DNA of 64,000 bases from Gelidibacter pelagius (GTDB taxonomy: Bacteria > Bacteroidota > Bacteroidia > Flavobacteriales > Flavobacteriaceae): NCBI RefSeq assembly GCF_017581925.1, contig NZ_JAGEVG010000011.1, positions 62,001 to 126,000 of the forward strand, read 5' to 3'. Numbering within the stretch: the first letter of the stretch is position 1; every line of letters begins with the position of its first letter. This document shows, piece by piece, positions 29,641-38,882 of this stretch. Both the position numbers and the translations under genes were made by a program. Below the pieces are notes generated by a model. The model made no database searches. It was not told the DNA's origin and worked only from the letters and a program-made list of their open reading frames with translations.

Positions 29641-31938
29641 ATGAAAAATCTCTCCTCGCTATTAATGCTATTACTCATTCTTAATAGCTGCGAAAGTACA
29701 AAAACAAGATCTTTTACAGAAGGGGAAATCTCCATAGTTCCGAAACCTTCTGAAATGGTCATTAAAGAAGGTAGCTTCAGATTCACAGAAGACAGCAAGA
29801 TTTCTGTTGAAAATGATACGCAAAAACCCGCTGCCAAATACTTATCCGATTTATTCGAAAATGCTGCCGGGTATCCATTATCGATAATAGATACGCGAGA
29901 AGAGAGAGGGATTGTTTTATTAAATGACGATGCCATGGCAAGTGAAGCCTACACTCTGGAGGTCACTCCAAAAAAAATCACCATTAAGGCCAGTGATCCT
30001 GCTGGCTATTTTTACGGCGTGCAAACCTTACGTCAACTTCTTCCGCCAAGTATAGAGACCAAAAACAGTGATGAGCAAAACTGGGTGGTTCCAAGCATTA
30101 AAATTAAAGACACGCCCCGATTCGCTTGGCGTGGGATGCACATGGATTTCAGCCGTCATTTTTTCAGTCTCGATGAGGTGAAAACCTTTTTGGACTATAT
30201 GGCACTATATAAACTGAATACCTACCACATGCATCTCACCGATGATCAAGGCTGGCGTATTGAAATCAAAAAATACCCGTTATTGACCGAAAAAGGCGCT
30301 TGGCGTGTGGAAAGTTCCCATGACATCGCCTGTAACGAATTGGCAAAAACGGATCCATCCTATATTATTGACGAACAACACTATCACAATCGTGATGGAC
30401 AAAAAATGTACGGGGGTTTCTTTACCCAGGACGAAATCAAAGAAATCATTGCCTATGCCGCAGAACGTCAAATTGAAGTGATTCCCGAAATAGATATGCC
30501 TGGACATTTTAAATCGGCCATTGATAATTATCCTTATTTATCCTGTACTGATGAAGCAGGATGGGGCGAACTTTTTTCAACGCCAGCCTGTTTAGGAAAA
30601 GAAACGACCTATGAATTCACCAAGAATATTCTATCGGAAATAGCTGAATTATTCCCATCAGAATATATTCATATTGGCGGTGACGAAGTGAATATCCAAT
30701 CTTGGAAAGAATGTCCGTTATGTCAGAAGGTCATTAAGGACAACAACCTAAAAGACGAACATGAATTGCAATCCTTTTTCAACAGAGAGATTGAAGTCTT
30801 CTTAAAGTCAAAAGGCAAACGCTTGATGGGTTGGGATGAAATTGTTGAAGGCGGACTATCCGAAGACGCGACGATGATGTGGTGGCGCAATTGGGCGCCG
30901 ACCATGAGAGATATTTCGGCAAACAACGGCAATGACATGGTGCTCACGCCGTGTTTTGAATACTATTTTGATGCCCAGCATGATGTGACACCATTTGAAA
31001 AAGTATATAACTACGAACCTATTCCTGAAGAATTCACTAAACAACAGGCCAAACATATTTTAGGCATACAAGCCAATTTATGGTCAGAAATGATTCCGAA
31101 TTTTAAACGCCTGCAATATATGGCCTTCCCAAGGATGCTAGCCTTGGCAGAAACAGCGTGGACTTCAAAAGATGATAAAGATCATGAAGACTTTGAAAAA
31201 AGAATGCTGCTTCAATACGATCGATTGGATGCTTTGGATATCAAATACCACATTCCAGCCGTGTCGGGCTTTAAGGACAAAGTTGCATTTCTGGACAAAG
31301 CGATTGTTGAATTGCAAGCGCCATTGGAAGGCATGGAGGTCTATTATACAACTGACGGCAGTGTACCTACCAAGCAATCCAACAAATATACAGAACCACT
31401 GGAATTCACAGAAACAATCACTTTAAATACGATTGCTTATAGAGGTGACATTGATAGTGACATGCGATCAGCCATAATAGAAAAGCAAACATATTTAGAA
31501 CCTGTAGAAATCAGTCCAAATGTGGGAAGTATCAAACGATGGGCAGGTGTTAAACAATTTTCTGTGGTAGATGATATTGTTTTACCAAACAAGGCCATGT
31601 TCACCTCAGTAAATAATATTGATTTTACTGACCATGATGGCAAAGAACACGTTTCAATGGTGTTCAAAGGCTATTTTTATGCAGAGGAAGACGGGTTGTT
31701 CGAGTTCGCCACAAAATCTGATGATGGCAGTTTGTTGTATATAGGTGATAAGTTCGTTGTGGATAATGGCGGCAACCATTCGGCAATGGAGAAAAACGGC
31801 ATGGTGGCGCTTAAAAAAGGATGGCATCCACTTACGATCAAGTACCATGAAGCCACTGGAGGTGGATCATTAACCGTTTGGTACACCGCTCCAAATGGTG
31901 AAAAGAAAGTTTTGAATGGGCCTGCTATTGGGGGATAA
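29641..31938 (+). CDS. GH20 beta-N-acetylhexosaminidase lipoprotein with PA14 domain
   Basis: Second beta-N-acetylhexosaminidase of the operon, 765 residues. Lipobox LNSC gives Cys17. A GH20b domain (about 25-150) is followed by the barrel with MHLTDDQGWRIEIKKYP and the catalytic pair Asp348-Glu349 in IHIGGDEVNIQSW. A chitobiase-like module (about 555-610, VYYTTDGSVPTKQSNKY) and a PA14 domain (about 620-760, GYFYAEEDGLFEFATKSDDG) complete it. PA14 domains often bind sugars, so this form may be suited to larger or anchored substrates. It sits 79 bp after the short GH20, and the two share N-terminal sequence patterns, suggesting old duplication. Confidence 0.94.
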   Translation: MKNLSSLLMLLLILNSCESTKTRSFTEGEISIVPKPSEMVIKEGSFRFTEDSKISVENDTQKPAAKYLSDLFENAAGYPLSIIDTREERGIVLLNDDAMASEAYTLEVTPKKITIKASDPAGYFYGVQTLRQLLPPSIETKNSDEQNWVVPSIKIKDTPRFAWRGMHMDFSRHFFSLDEVKTFLDYMALYKLNTYHMHLTDDQGWRIEIKKYPLLTEKGAWRVESSHDIACNELAKTDPSYIIDEQHYHNRDGQKMYGGFFTQDEIKEIIAYAAERQIEVIPEIDMPGHFKSAIDNYPYLSCTDEAGWGELFSTPACLGKETTYEFTKNILSEIAELFPSEYIHIGGDEVNIQSWKECPLCQKVIKDNNLKDEHELQSFFNREIEVFLKSKGKRLMGWDEIVEGGLSEDATMMWWRNWAPTMRDISANNGNDMVLTPCFEYYFDAQHDVTPFEKVYNYEPIPEEFTKQQAKHILGIQANLWSEMIPNFKRLQYMAFPRMLALAETAWTSKDDKDHEDFEKRMLLQYDRLDALDIKYHIPAVSGFKDKVAFLDKAIVELQAPLEGMEVYYTTDGSVPTKQSNKYTEPLEFTETITLNTIAYRGDIDSDMRSAIIEKQTYLEPVEISPNVGSIKRWAGVKQFSVVDDIVLPNKAMFTSVNNIDFTDHDGKEHVSMVFKGYFYAEEDGLFEFATKSDDGSLLYIGDKFVVDNGGNHSAMEKNGMVALKKGWHPLTIKYHEATGGGSLTVWYTAPNGEKKVLNGPAIGG

Positions 31939-32039
31939 GGCTGGGGGGAACTTGATAAAAAAGCTTTATAATCGCAAAGAACGTAAAGCTATACAATGTA
32001 TTTATTTTAAAAGCATTACGACCTTTGCGCAACATTAGT

Positions 32040-32057
32040 TCCCGATAGCAATCGGGA
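32040..32057. repeat. Short perfect hairpin TCCCGAT/ATCGGGA
   Basis: A 7-bp stem with an AGCA loop in the gap between the GH20 and GH123 genes. A degenerate relative, TCCCGATAGATCAGGA, lies near 8169. It could be a dispersed palindrome or an intercistronic RNA hairpin. Confidence 0.45.
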
Positions 32058-32117
32058 TTGCGGTAAAAATTACGGCCATGACAAATAATAAATACCAATA
32101 AAAATTTGAAAATAAAA

Positions 32118-33902
32118 ATGAAATTATTCTTTAAATCCTTATTCGTTTTTTCAATTCTAATGACCCTCGGTTGTCAGAATGCCAACAAAGACTTTACCGT
32201 AACTCAAACCTACGAAGAGCCCCAAGACCCTTCGCCAAGCACCGATGAGAATTGGGCTGCTCTTCCCAACGGAATACAAGCTTCGGTCACCTCAACGGAC
32301 ATCCGTTTTGTAAGAAGTGAAATCCCGAAAATAGAACAACAAAACACCTGGTCAGGAACTGCTTGGAAAGGCGAACGGACTTCTGCACAAGTCGTTCTTT
32401 GGAGTAAAGATTCTTTGACCGAAGTCAATACGAAGTTTTTCGAATTTAAGTCGGATTCCGGCGAAACCTTAACATCGGATATTGCCAAAATTAATTTTGT
32501 GAAATACGTCATTACCGATGAATATGCCGAAGGCTGTGGCTATAGAAAACCAGAAGACTATGCATCGTCATTGGCTGCTGATGCTTTAGATCCTGTTTCC
32601 TCCTATGGCATTAAAGCACAAGAAACACGACCAATTTGGATCACTATTGACGTGCCAGCTGATGCAAAGGCAGGAACTTATAAGAGTACTTTCACGATAG
32701 ACATTAAAGGACAGGACACCAAAACCATGGACTTTTCCATCCGCGTGATTGATAAAGTATTGCCACCGGCATCCGATTGGAAATTCCATTTGGACTTATG
32801 GCAAAATCCTTATGCCGTAGCACGATTTCATGACATTGAACCATGGTCTCAAGAACATTGGGATTTATTAAAACCTATCATGAAACGTCTTGCAGATGCG
32901 GGCCAGAAAGTGATTACCGTTTCGCTCAACAAACGACCTTGGGGCGGACAGACTTTTGATCAATTTGAAGCGATGATCGAATGGCGAAAGAAGGCCGATG
33001 GCACTTGGACTTACGATTACACAATTTTCGATAACTGGGTGCAAATGATGATGGATCTTGGGGTTAAAAATCAGATTAGTTGTTATTCGATGGTGCCGTG
33101 GGGCAATGAATTCTACTATTTTGATGAAGCTGAAGATAAAGAAGTAAAAATAAAAGCCGCTCCGGGAACTGAGGCCTATAACGACCTATGGATTCCGTTT
33201 TTGGAACAATTCAAAGCCCATTTGGAGCAAAAAGGTTGGAATACCATTACAAGAATCGCCATGGACGAACGCGGACCAGCAGAAATGAAGGCCATGTTGC
33301 AATTGCTCAATGCCCATGCCCCAGAATCTGGCGTCTCTTTTGCCGATAACCATAAAAGTTACAAACTTTATCCCGATGAATTAAAGGATATGTCCGTTGC
33401 TTTTGGCGACCCAGTTGATGAAGAAGATTTGGTCGTAAGAAGAGCCAATGGCTATATCAGCACGTTTTATGTCTCCTGTGCAGATGACTTCCCAAACACT
33501 TTTACCTTTTCGGCCCCAGCGGAAGGCACATTTATAGGATGGTACACCATGGCCGCCGATTTTGATGGTTTTTTACGATGGTCTTACAATAGCTGGACCG
33601 AAAACCCACTGCAAGATTCCCGTTTTGTCACCTGGCCTTCTGGGGATACCTACATTGTATATCCTCACAACAGAAGTTCCATTCGCTTTGAAAGACTTAG
33701 AGAAGGCATTCAGGATGCTGAAAAAATCAGGATTCTGAGAGAGGATTTATTAGCTAGGAAACTGTTGGATGAACTCCATCATTTGGATTTAGTCGTCGCC
33801 CAATTCAACATCACTTCAAAACCTAAAAAAAACTTAGAAACCATGCTTAATGACGCAAAAAACACTTTGAATATTTTAGCAGAGAAAATTAATGAAAAAT
33901 AA
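32118..33902 (+). CDS. GH123 family beta-N-acetylgalactosaminidase-like lipoprotein
   Basis: Predicted to remove terminal beta-GalNAc using the substrate N-acetyl group as nucleophile. The protein matches the GH123 catalytic domain (formerly DUF4091). The ATG at 32118 gives MKLFFKSLFVFSILMTLGC (lipobox Cys19); an upstream in-frame TTG was rejected as start. An N-terminal beta-sandwich (about 30-220) precedes the barrel. The adjacent acid pair expected in GH123 is Asp383-Glu384 in RIAMDERGPAEM. FIGWYTMAADFDGFLRWSYN and RFERLREGIQDAEK near the C-terminus are also typical. GH123 enzymes are known on glycosphingolipids and GalNAc-ended glycans, which fits the locus. The true substrate is unproven. 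Confidence 0.87.
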   Translation: MKLFFKSLFVFSILMTLGCQNANKDFTVTQTYEEPQDPSPSTDENWAALPNGIQASVTSTDIRFVRSEIPKIEQQNTWSGTAWKGERTSAQVVLWSKDSLTEVNTKFFEFKSDSGETLTSDIAKINFVKYVITDEYAEGCGYRKPEDYASSLAADALDPVSSYGIKAQETRPIWITIDVPADAKAGTYKSTFTIDIKGQDTKTMDFSIRVIDKVLPPASDWKFHLDLWQNPYAVARFHDIEPWSQEHWDLLKPIMKRLADAGQKVITVSLNKRPWGGQTFDQFEAMIEWRKKADGTWTYDYTIFDNWVQMMMDLGVKNQISCYSMVPWGNEFYYFDEAEDKEVKIKAAPGTEAYNDLWIPFLEQFKAHLEQKGWNTITRIAMDERGPAEMKAMLQLLNAHAPESGVSFADNHKSYKLYPDELKDMSVAFGDPVDEEDLVVRRANGYISTFYVSCADDFPNTFTFSAPAEGTFIGWYTMAADFDGFLRWSYNSWTENPLQDSRFVTWPSGDTYIVYPHNRSSIRFERLREGIQDAEKIRILREDLLARKLLDELHHLDLVVAQFNITSKPKKNLETMLNDAKNTLNILAEKINEK

Positions 33903-33974
33903 GGTTTAAGAACCTTTCTAACATCTCATATTGACGTGATTAAAACACAAAAATTGACAAGCAAAACTATTTTT

Positions 33975-36167
33975 ATGAAAATTTCACTTACTCGATTATT
34001 TCTTATGATGACCTGTTTTGGTTTTGCACAAAACACAACCATCAATCCGACCCCTCAACAAACCGTGATTTCTAATTATATAGACACGCCCACTCATTTT
34101 AAGCTCAAGCTAAAAAACGTGGACCAAGCCACACAAAACTTACTCTCCGAATTTTTTAATGAGGATAATACTTCCAATAAAGGTTTTACGGTTACCGTAG
34201 GAGACATAAATGATCGGTTCCATAGAAAATTTCTAAAAAAAGTACCACAACATCCAGAAGGTTACTTTATCAATAGCAGTAATAAAAAGATTACGGTTAT
34301 AGGCAGAGATGCACGAGGCACTTATTACGGCGTGAGAACGTTGATAGCATTATTGGCATCAGATGAATTTCCTCAAGGTGAAATTATTGATTTTCCTGAT
34401 GTCACTGCTCGAGGTGTAGTAGAAGGGTTTTATGGCACGCCATGGAGTTTTGAGCACCGGATGCGCCAAATCGATTTTTATGGTCAAAATAAATTGAACA
34501 CCTATATTTATGGACCAAAAGACGATCCTTACCATAGCTCTCCAAATTGGAGAAAACCTTATCCCGAAGATGAAGCCGTCCAATTAAAAAAGCTGATCGA
34601 CAGAGCAGCATCGAACCATGTCGATTTTGTCTGGGCCGTTCATCCTGGAAAAGATATCCAATGGAATGATGAGGATCGAAATGCCTTACTTCATAAATTT
34701 GAACTCATGTACGATTTGGGCATTCGTTCCTATGCTGTGTTTTTTGATGATATCTCAGGAGAAGGCACCAACCCAACACAACAAGCTGGGTTATTGAACT
34801 TCTTACACAATAAATTTGTAACCGTCAAAAAGGACGTCAAGCCATTAATCATGTGCCCTACCGAATACAACAAAGGCTGGTCCAAACCTGACGGTGGGTA
34901 TTTAGAAACCTTAGGAAAAGAACTGGATCCTTCCATCAGGATGATGTGGACGGGCAATACTGTGGTGTCGGATATTGATCAGGAAACTATGGATTGGATC
35001 AACGCCAAAATTCAGCGTAAGGCATTTATTTGGTGGAACTTTCCTGTTTCGGATTACGTGAGAAATCATTTGCTTTTAGGCCCAGCTTATGGCAACGGAA
35101 AAGATATCGCCGATGATGTTTCTGGCTTTGTTGCCAATCCGATGGAACATGCCGAAGCGTCTAAAATTGCTATTTATGGTGTAGCAGATTACACTTGGAA
35201 TATGTCCGCATATCAACCCGAGAAAAATTGGTTGTCAGCCTTAAAAGTAGTCATGCCCGAAAGCTATAAAGCCCTGGAAATTTTCGCAAGCCACAATAGC
35301 GATTTAGGTCCGAATGGCCATAAATACAGACGTAGTGAATCTGTGAGTTTTGCACCACAAGCGGATGCATTCCTGAGAGACCTTGAAGCCAATCAACAAA
35401 TTGACAATTTTGAAACCGTCCAAAAGGAATTTCAAGCGATGGTGGAAGCCTCCTATATTTTATTGAACAGTAAAGATAATCCGGTGCTTTTGGATGAGAT
35501 CCGCCCTTGGCTCAAACAGTTCCAACTCCTTGGACAGTCAGGTCTTGCCATGTTGAATATGTACACGGCATTACAAGAAAAACAAACGGACGATTTTGAA
35601 AGAAGTTATCAAGCACTCAAAGCTATTAAGGCAAAAATGTATGCGATAGACCGTACCGAAAACCAAAACCCTTACCAACCCGGAGTTAAAACTGGGACTT
35701 TAGTAGTTTCACCGTTAATCGATAAAGGGTTTGCATATTTAACCAACGCTTATAACCAAACCTTTGATAAACATCTGGAAGTAGAGGCTAATTATAATCC
35801 GCATCAATTATTAACAAATATTGCCCAACTTCAAAACCAACAAGTCACTTTACAAGAAAGAACCTTAGCCTTAAACCCACCATTGGAAGTGATCCGCTTA
35901 GAGCCACAATCTTATTTTGGTTTTGAATTGCAGGATGTAACGCAGGCAAAAACCATAGCCTACAAACTCTCGCCAGCTGCAGTTTATGAGCATTTGGTGC
36001 TTGAGGTTTCAAGCGATGGCGCCGAGTGGACTTCTATAAAAACGGAAGCTAAAGAGGACACTGTAAACGCTTCTGTCAATAGTGAAGTTAAGTTTATAAG
36101 ACTCATGAACATCTCAACGGAAATAGAAGAAGCTAAACTTGAGCATTTTACTGTTATGTTGAAGTAA
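33975..36167 (+). CDS. GH84 beta-N-acetylglucosaminidase
   Basis: A retaining beta-N-acetylglucosaminidase of the O-GlcNAcase/hyaluronidase family. The ATG at 33975 starts a signal peptide (MKISLTRLFLMMTCFGFAQ); an upstream GTG in frame was rejected. Residues about 20-135 form the N-terminal domain (IGRDARGTYYGVRTL). The catalytic barrel follows, with VVEGFYGTPWSFEHR and the double aspartate Asp258-Asp259 in AVFFDDISGEG. A helical region and a C-terminal beta domain end the 731-residue chain. In bacteria such enzymes act on O-GlcNAc or terminal GlcNAc of glycoproteins. It is the last gene of the plus-strand operon; a terminator lies 33 bp downstream. Confidence 0.93.
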   Translation: MKISLTRLFLMMTCFGFAQNTTINPTPQQTVISNYIDTPTHFKLKLKNVDQATQNLLSEFFNEDNTSNKGFTVTVGDINDRFHRKFLKKVPQHPEGYFINSSNKKITVIGRDARGTYYGVRTLIALLASDEFPQGEIIDFPDVTARGVVEGFYGTPWSFEHRMRQIDFYGQNKLNTYIYGPKDDPYHSSPNWRKPYPEDEAVQLKKLIDRAASNHVDFVWAVHPGKDIQWNDEDRNALLHKFELMYDLGIRSYAVFFDDISGEGTNPTQQAGLLNFLHNKFVTVKKDVKPLIMCPTEYNKGWSKPDGGYLETLGKELDPSIRMMWTGNTVVSDIDQETMDWINAKIQRKAFIWWNFPVSDYVRNHLLLGPAYGNGKDIADDVSGFVANPMEHAEASKIAIYGVADYTWNMSAYQPEKNWLSALKVVMPESYKALEIFASHNSDLGPNGHKYRRSESVSFAPQADAFLRDLEANQQIDNFETVQKEFQAMVEASYILLNSKDNPVLLDEIRPWLKQFQLLGQSGLAMLNMYTALQEKQTDDFERSYQALKAIKAKMYAIDRTENQNPYQPGVKTGTLVVSPLIDKGFAYLTNAYNQTFDKHLEVEANYNPHQLLTNIAQLQNQQVTLQERTLALNPPLEVIRLEPQSYFGFELQDVTQAKTIAYKLSPAAVYEHLVLEVSSDGAEWTSIKTEAKEDTVNASVNSEVKFIRLMNISTEIEEAKLEHFTVMLK

Positions 36168-36200
36168 ATTCATAAATCACATCGTATTTTATATTAAATA

Positions 36201-36238
36201 AAAGGCAAAGTAAATAGCAATGCTTTGCCTTTATTTTT
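36201..36238 (+). terminator. Terminator of the plus-strand glycosidase operon
   Basis: AAAGGCAAAG pairs with CTTTGCCTTT around a 12-nt loop and runs into TTTATTTTT. It is just downstream of the GH84 stop and marks the end of the operon begun at 24697. Confidence 0.8.
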
Positions 36239-36386
36239 GATCTGAGCGTCCTAATTCCACTATTATTCCAACCCTCGCTATAACGTAAGTTAATTTTCCA
36301 GTCGGCTATAAATTCTTTCATATAATAACGTGCTCATTTAAAACAATAGCTATATTAGAGACATGATTATCTAAAATTCCGAATTT

Positions 36387-37007
36387 ATGACTCAATGTTT
36401 TTCAATCGATAAACAGCGTACGAATAGCATCATTTTATTGGTTTTTATATCAAGCTTTCTGATGTCCTGTCAAGATAAAGCTGTCCATGGGAATTCACTT
36501 CAAGACCATTCTTTAACTAAAGAGGAAAGACTCGATTTGTTTTTAGAATCGCCTATTACGATTAACTCCAGCGCTAACGAACAGCGATTAAACATGATCA
36601 AATTCCATAAGAGCTATATCTTAAATGATAACCCACATTTTAATGCGGATAGTGACTCTATTAGTAAGGCATCTTCAAACAGCTATGTTATCCTAGCTGG
36701 TTCGCATTTTGACAAAGAACAAGATTCCTTAATTCGATTGGCTTCAAATTCAGATGTGATTGAGATTTTAAAAAACAAATATGTGGAGCGTATTACCTAT
36801 ATGAGAGTAGGCTCAAACGGTCTACAACTAAATTATGGCGTGCATTTAGGTATGGCATTGGATGATTTCACGAAACTGTTCCCATTAACAATTGACGATC
36901 ACTTTATCGCATCATATAAGGACAACGACTCTTTTGAAGTGAACTTCATCTTTAATCAAGACAGCAAATTGTTAAAAGAGTTTAACTATTTATCAATAAT
37001 TGATTGA
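36387..37007 (+). CDS. Hypothetical lipoprotein
   Basis: A 206-residue protein I do not recognise. An N-terminal hydrophobic stretch ends in a lipobox (SSFLMSC, Cys28), so it should be membrane-anchored. The mature part is mixed charged and polar, with a segment (NGLQLNYGVHLGMALDDFTKLFP) that looks like a small alpha/beta fold and no evident catalytic motif. It has its own spacer of about 220 bp after the GH84 operon terminator, so it is likely a separate unit. It ends 25 bp from the convergent sulfatase gene. No function is proposed. Confidence 0.7.
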   Translation: MTQCFSIDKQRTNSIILLVFISSFLMSCQDKAVHGNSLQDHSLTKEERLDLFLESPITINSSANEQRLNMIKFHKSYILNDNPHFNADSDSISKASSNSYVILAGSHFDKEQDSLIRLASNSDVIEILKNKYVERITYMRVGSNGLQLNYGVHLGMALDDFTKLFPLTIDDHFIASYKDNDSFEVNFIFNQDSKLLKEFNYLSIID

Positions 37008-37032
37008 TTATTTATCTCGCTACAAATTTCTA

Positions 37033-38637
37033 TCACTTCTTATAAAGTTCAATATAATGCTTATCCAGCGTTTCTGAATCCTTGTACTTTTTACGGGTCT
37101 CCTGAAGTTTCTGCTTCATTTCAGCAACCACAGTGGCATATTCAGGATCGTTGATCACATTGTTTATTTCCCTAGGATCTTTTTTGCGATCATACAATTC
37201 CCATTCGTCAACATCATAATAAAAATGGATGATCTTATAATCCTTGGTAGCGATGCCATAATGCCTTTTAACGGCGTGTTCCGCAGGATATTCATAATAA
37301 TGGTAATACACGGCATTTCTATCCCAAAGTTCCTTCTGGCCTGTTAAAAGCGGCACCAAGCTTTCGCCTTGCATGTCCTTTGGCGCAGTAACACCAGCAA
37401 CTTCAAGAAAGGTTTGTGCAAAATCCAAATTCTGTACCATTTCATCTTCCGTAATACCTGGCTTAATTTTATTTGGCCATTTGATCAATAATGGGGTTTT
37501 AAAGGATTCGTTGTACATAAAACGCTTGTCAAACCAGCCGTGTTCACCTAAATAGAAACCTTGATCGGAGGTATAAATGACGATGGTATTATCAGCAAGA
37601 TTTTGGTCATCCAAATAGTCCAGCACGCGACCTACATTATCATCAACCGAGGCAATAGTTCCTAAATAATCCTGTAAATAACGTTGGTATTTCCAAACCG
37701 TAAGTGTGGAGTCGTTCATGGTAGGATATCGTTTTTTAAAATCTTCATTGATAGGTCCATAAACAGCATCCCAACTGGCACGTTGTTCTGCATTCATAGT
37801 ATACAAACTTTCACCGAGTTTGCTCCATTGCTCTATATCAAGTTCCTTAACCGTTTCTGGCGTTAATTTATTATCGTTGATGAGCGACATGTGTTTTAAG
37901 ATGCCCATTTCGGCAGTTTTGGCTGCAGTACCTCTTGTTTTATAATCATCAAATAAGGTTTCTGGTAATGGAAAGGTCTTTTGTGTAAATTCCTTATAAT
38001 ACTTTTCACTTGGCAACCAGGCGCGGTGTGGTGCCTTATGCAAGTACATCAACATAAATGGTTTGTTGGGGTCCCGGCGGTTTTTCATCCAGTCCAAAGT
38101 CAGATCGGTGGTGATGTCGGTGACGTAACCCTCAATGATCGTATCTCCTTTTTGGGTAATAAATCGCGGATTGTAATAATCACCCTGCCCAGGTAAAATC
38201 TTGAATTCATCAAAACCTTTCGGATTATTTCAAAAGTGCAATTTCCCAAACATGGCCGTTTGATAACCTGCTTTCTGAAGGATTTGCGGGAAAGTAACAT
38301 TGGTGGTATCAAATTCACTTAAGTTATCTATTTTACCATTGATATGGCTGTGCTTTCCAGTAAGGATCACTGCTCTTGAAGGCGCACATATAGAATTGGT
38401 GACCGTCGCATTGGTAAAAAGCATTCCTTCTTCAGCAATCCGATCGATATTGGGCGTCTGTATCAAGGTCTTGTCGTAAGCACTGATGGCTTGGTAGGCG
38501 TGATCATCGGACATGATGAAAATGATGTTTGGTTTTTCATTTGATGCATCATCTGTTTTTGCAGAAGTTTTATCTTGCTTACAGCCTACCATAACTAGGG
38601 AGACAACAACAATGAATAGTAGCTTAAAATAGTTCAT
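37033..38637 (-). pseudogene. Sulfatase gene with one in-frame stop (S1_11-like, GlcNAc-6-sulfatase type)
   Basis: A sulfatase otherwise intact over 534 codons. A lipobox (MVGC, Cys19) is followed by [18 protein letters not shown] and the formylglycine signature [16 protein letters not shown] (Cys84). Codon 136 is TGA (38230-38232), reached after AMFGKLHF. Translation then resumes in the same frame as NNPKGFDEFKILPGQGDYYN, exactly as expected of the family, so no bases are lost. The TGA could be one base change from GGA (Gly). The pattern resembles S1_11 enzymes acting on 6-sulfated GlcNAc. An ATG at 38097 opens the 354-residue remainder but lacks the active-site Cys. Recent mutation, sequence error and readthrough are all possible. 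Confidence 0.88.
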
Positions 38638-38882
38638 GTAAAATTTATTTTTTAATTTAATGCTTTTCGGTTTTTAAAATCTGCAAGGTATCATCGACCA
38701 TATCTGCGGTTCTAATATATTTCATTCTTAAGTTTTGACCAATTGAGGTTTTTATTCTATCGCACTGTTTCATTGGCCTATTCTCTCCGTGTAACTCTGT
38801 GGAACTCTGTGTCACAACTATTAATCTCCCGCAGATTTGCTTCGCCAGTTCGTTATCGCCAATCAACAATCCCTAGTCTTAA
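38638..38882. other. Spacer between the two sulfatase genes with repeated CTCTGTG words
   Basis: A 245-bp gap on the minus-strand side. Positions 38784-38812 hold three near-copies of an 11-nt unit (CTCCGTGTAA, CTCTGTGGAA, CTCTGTGTC). A 70-residue open frame crosses it but shows no signal or family likeness. No promoter was recognised. Confidence 0.45.

Noticed and set aside
32106-32117. TTG start four codons before the GH123 gene
   Set aside because: The ATG at 32118 gives a standard lipoprotein signal; the extra residues add nothing recognisable.
37033-38097. Second half of the split sulfatase as an independent gene
   Set aside because: It lacks the active-site Cys and signal peptide, and the frame runs on unbroken from the first half apart from one TGA. 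It is one gene with a stop.
38657-38869. A 70-codon open frame on the minus strand between the sulfatases
   Set aside because: It has repetitive content, no recognisable domain or signal, and crosses the CTCTGTG repeats.
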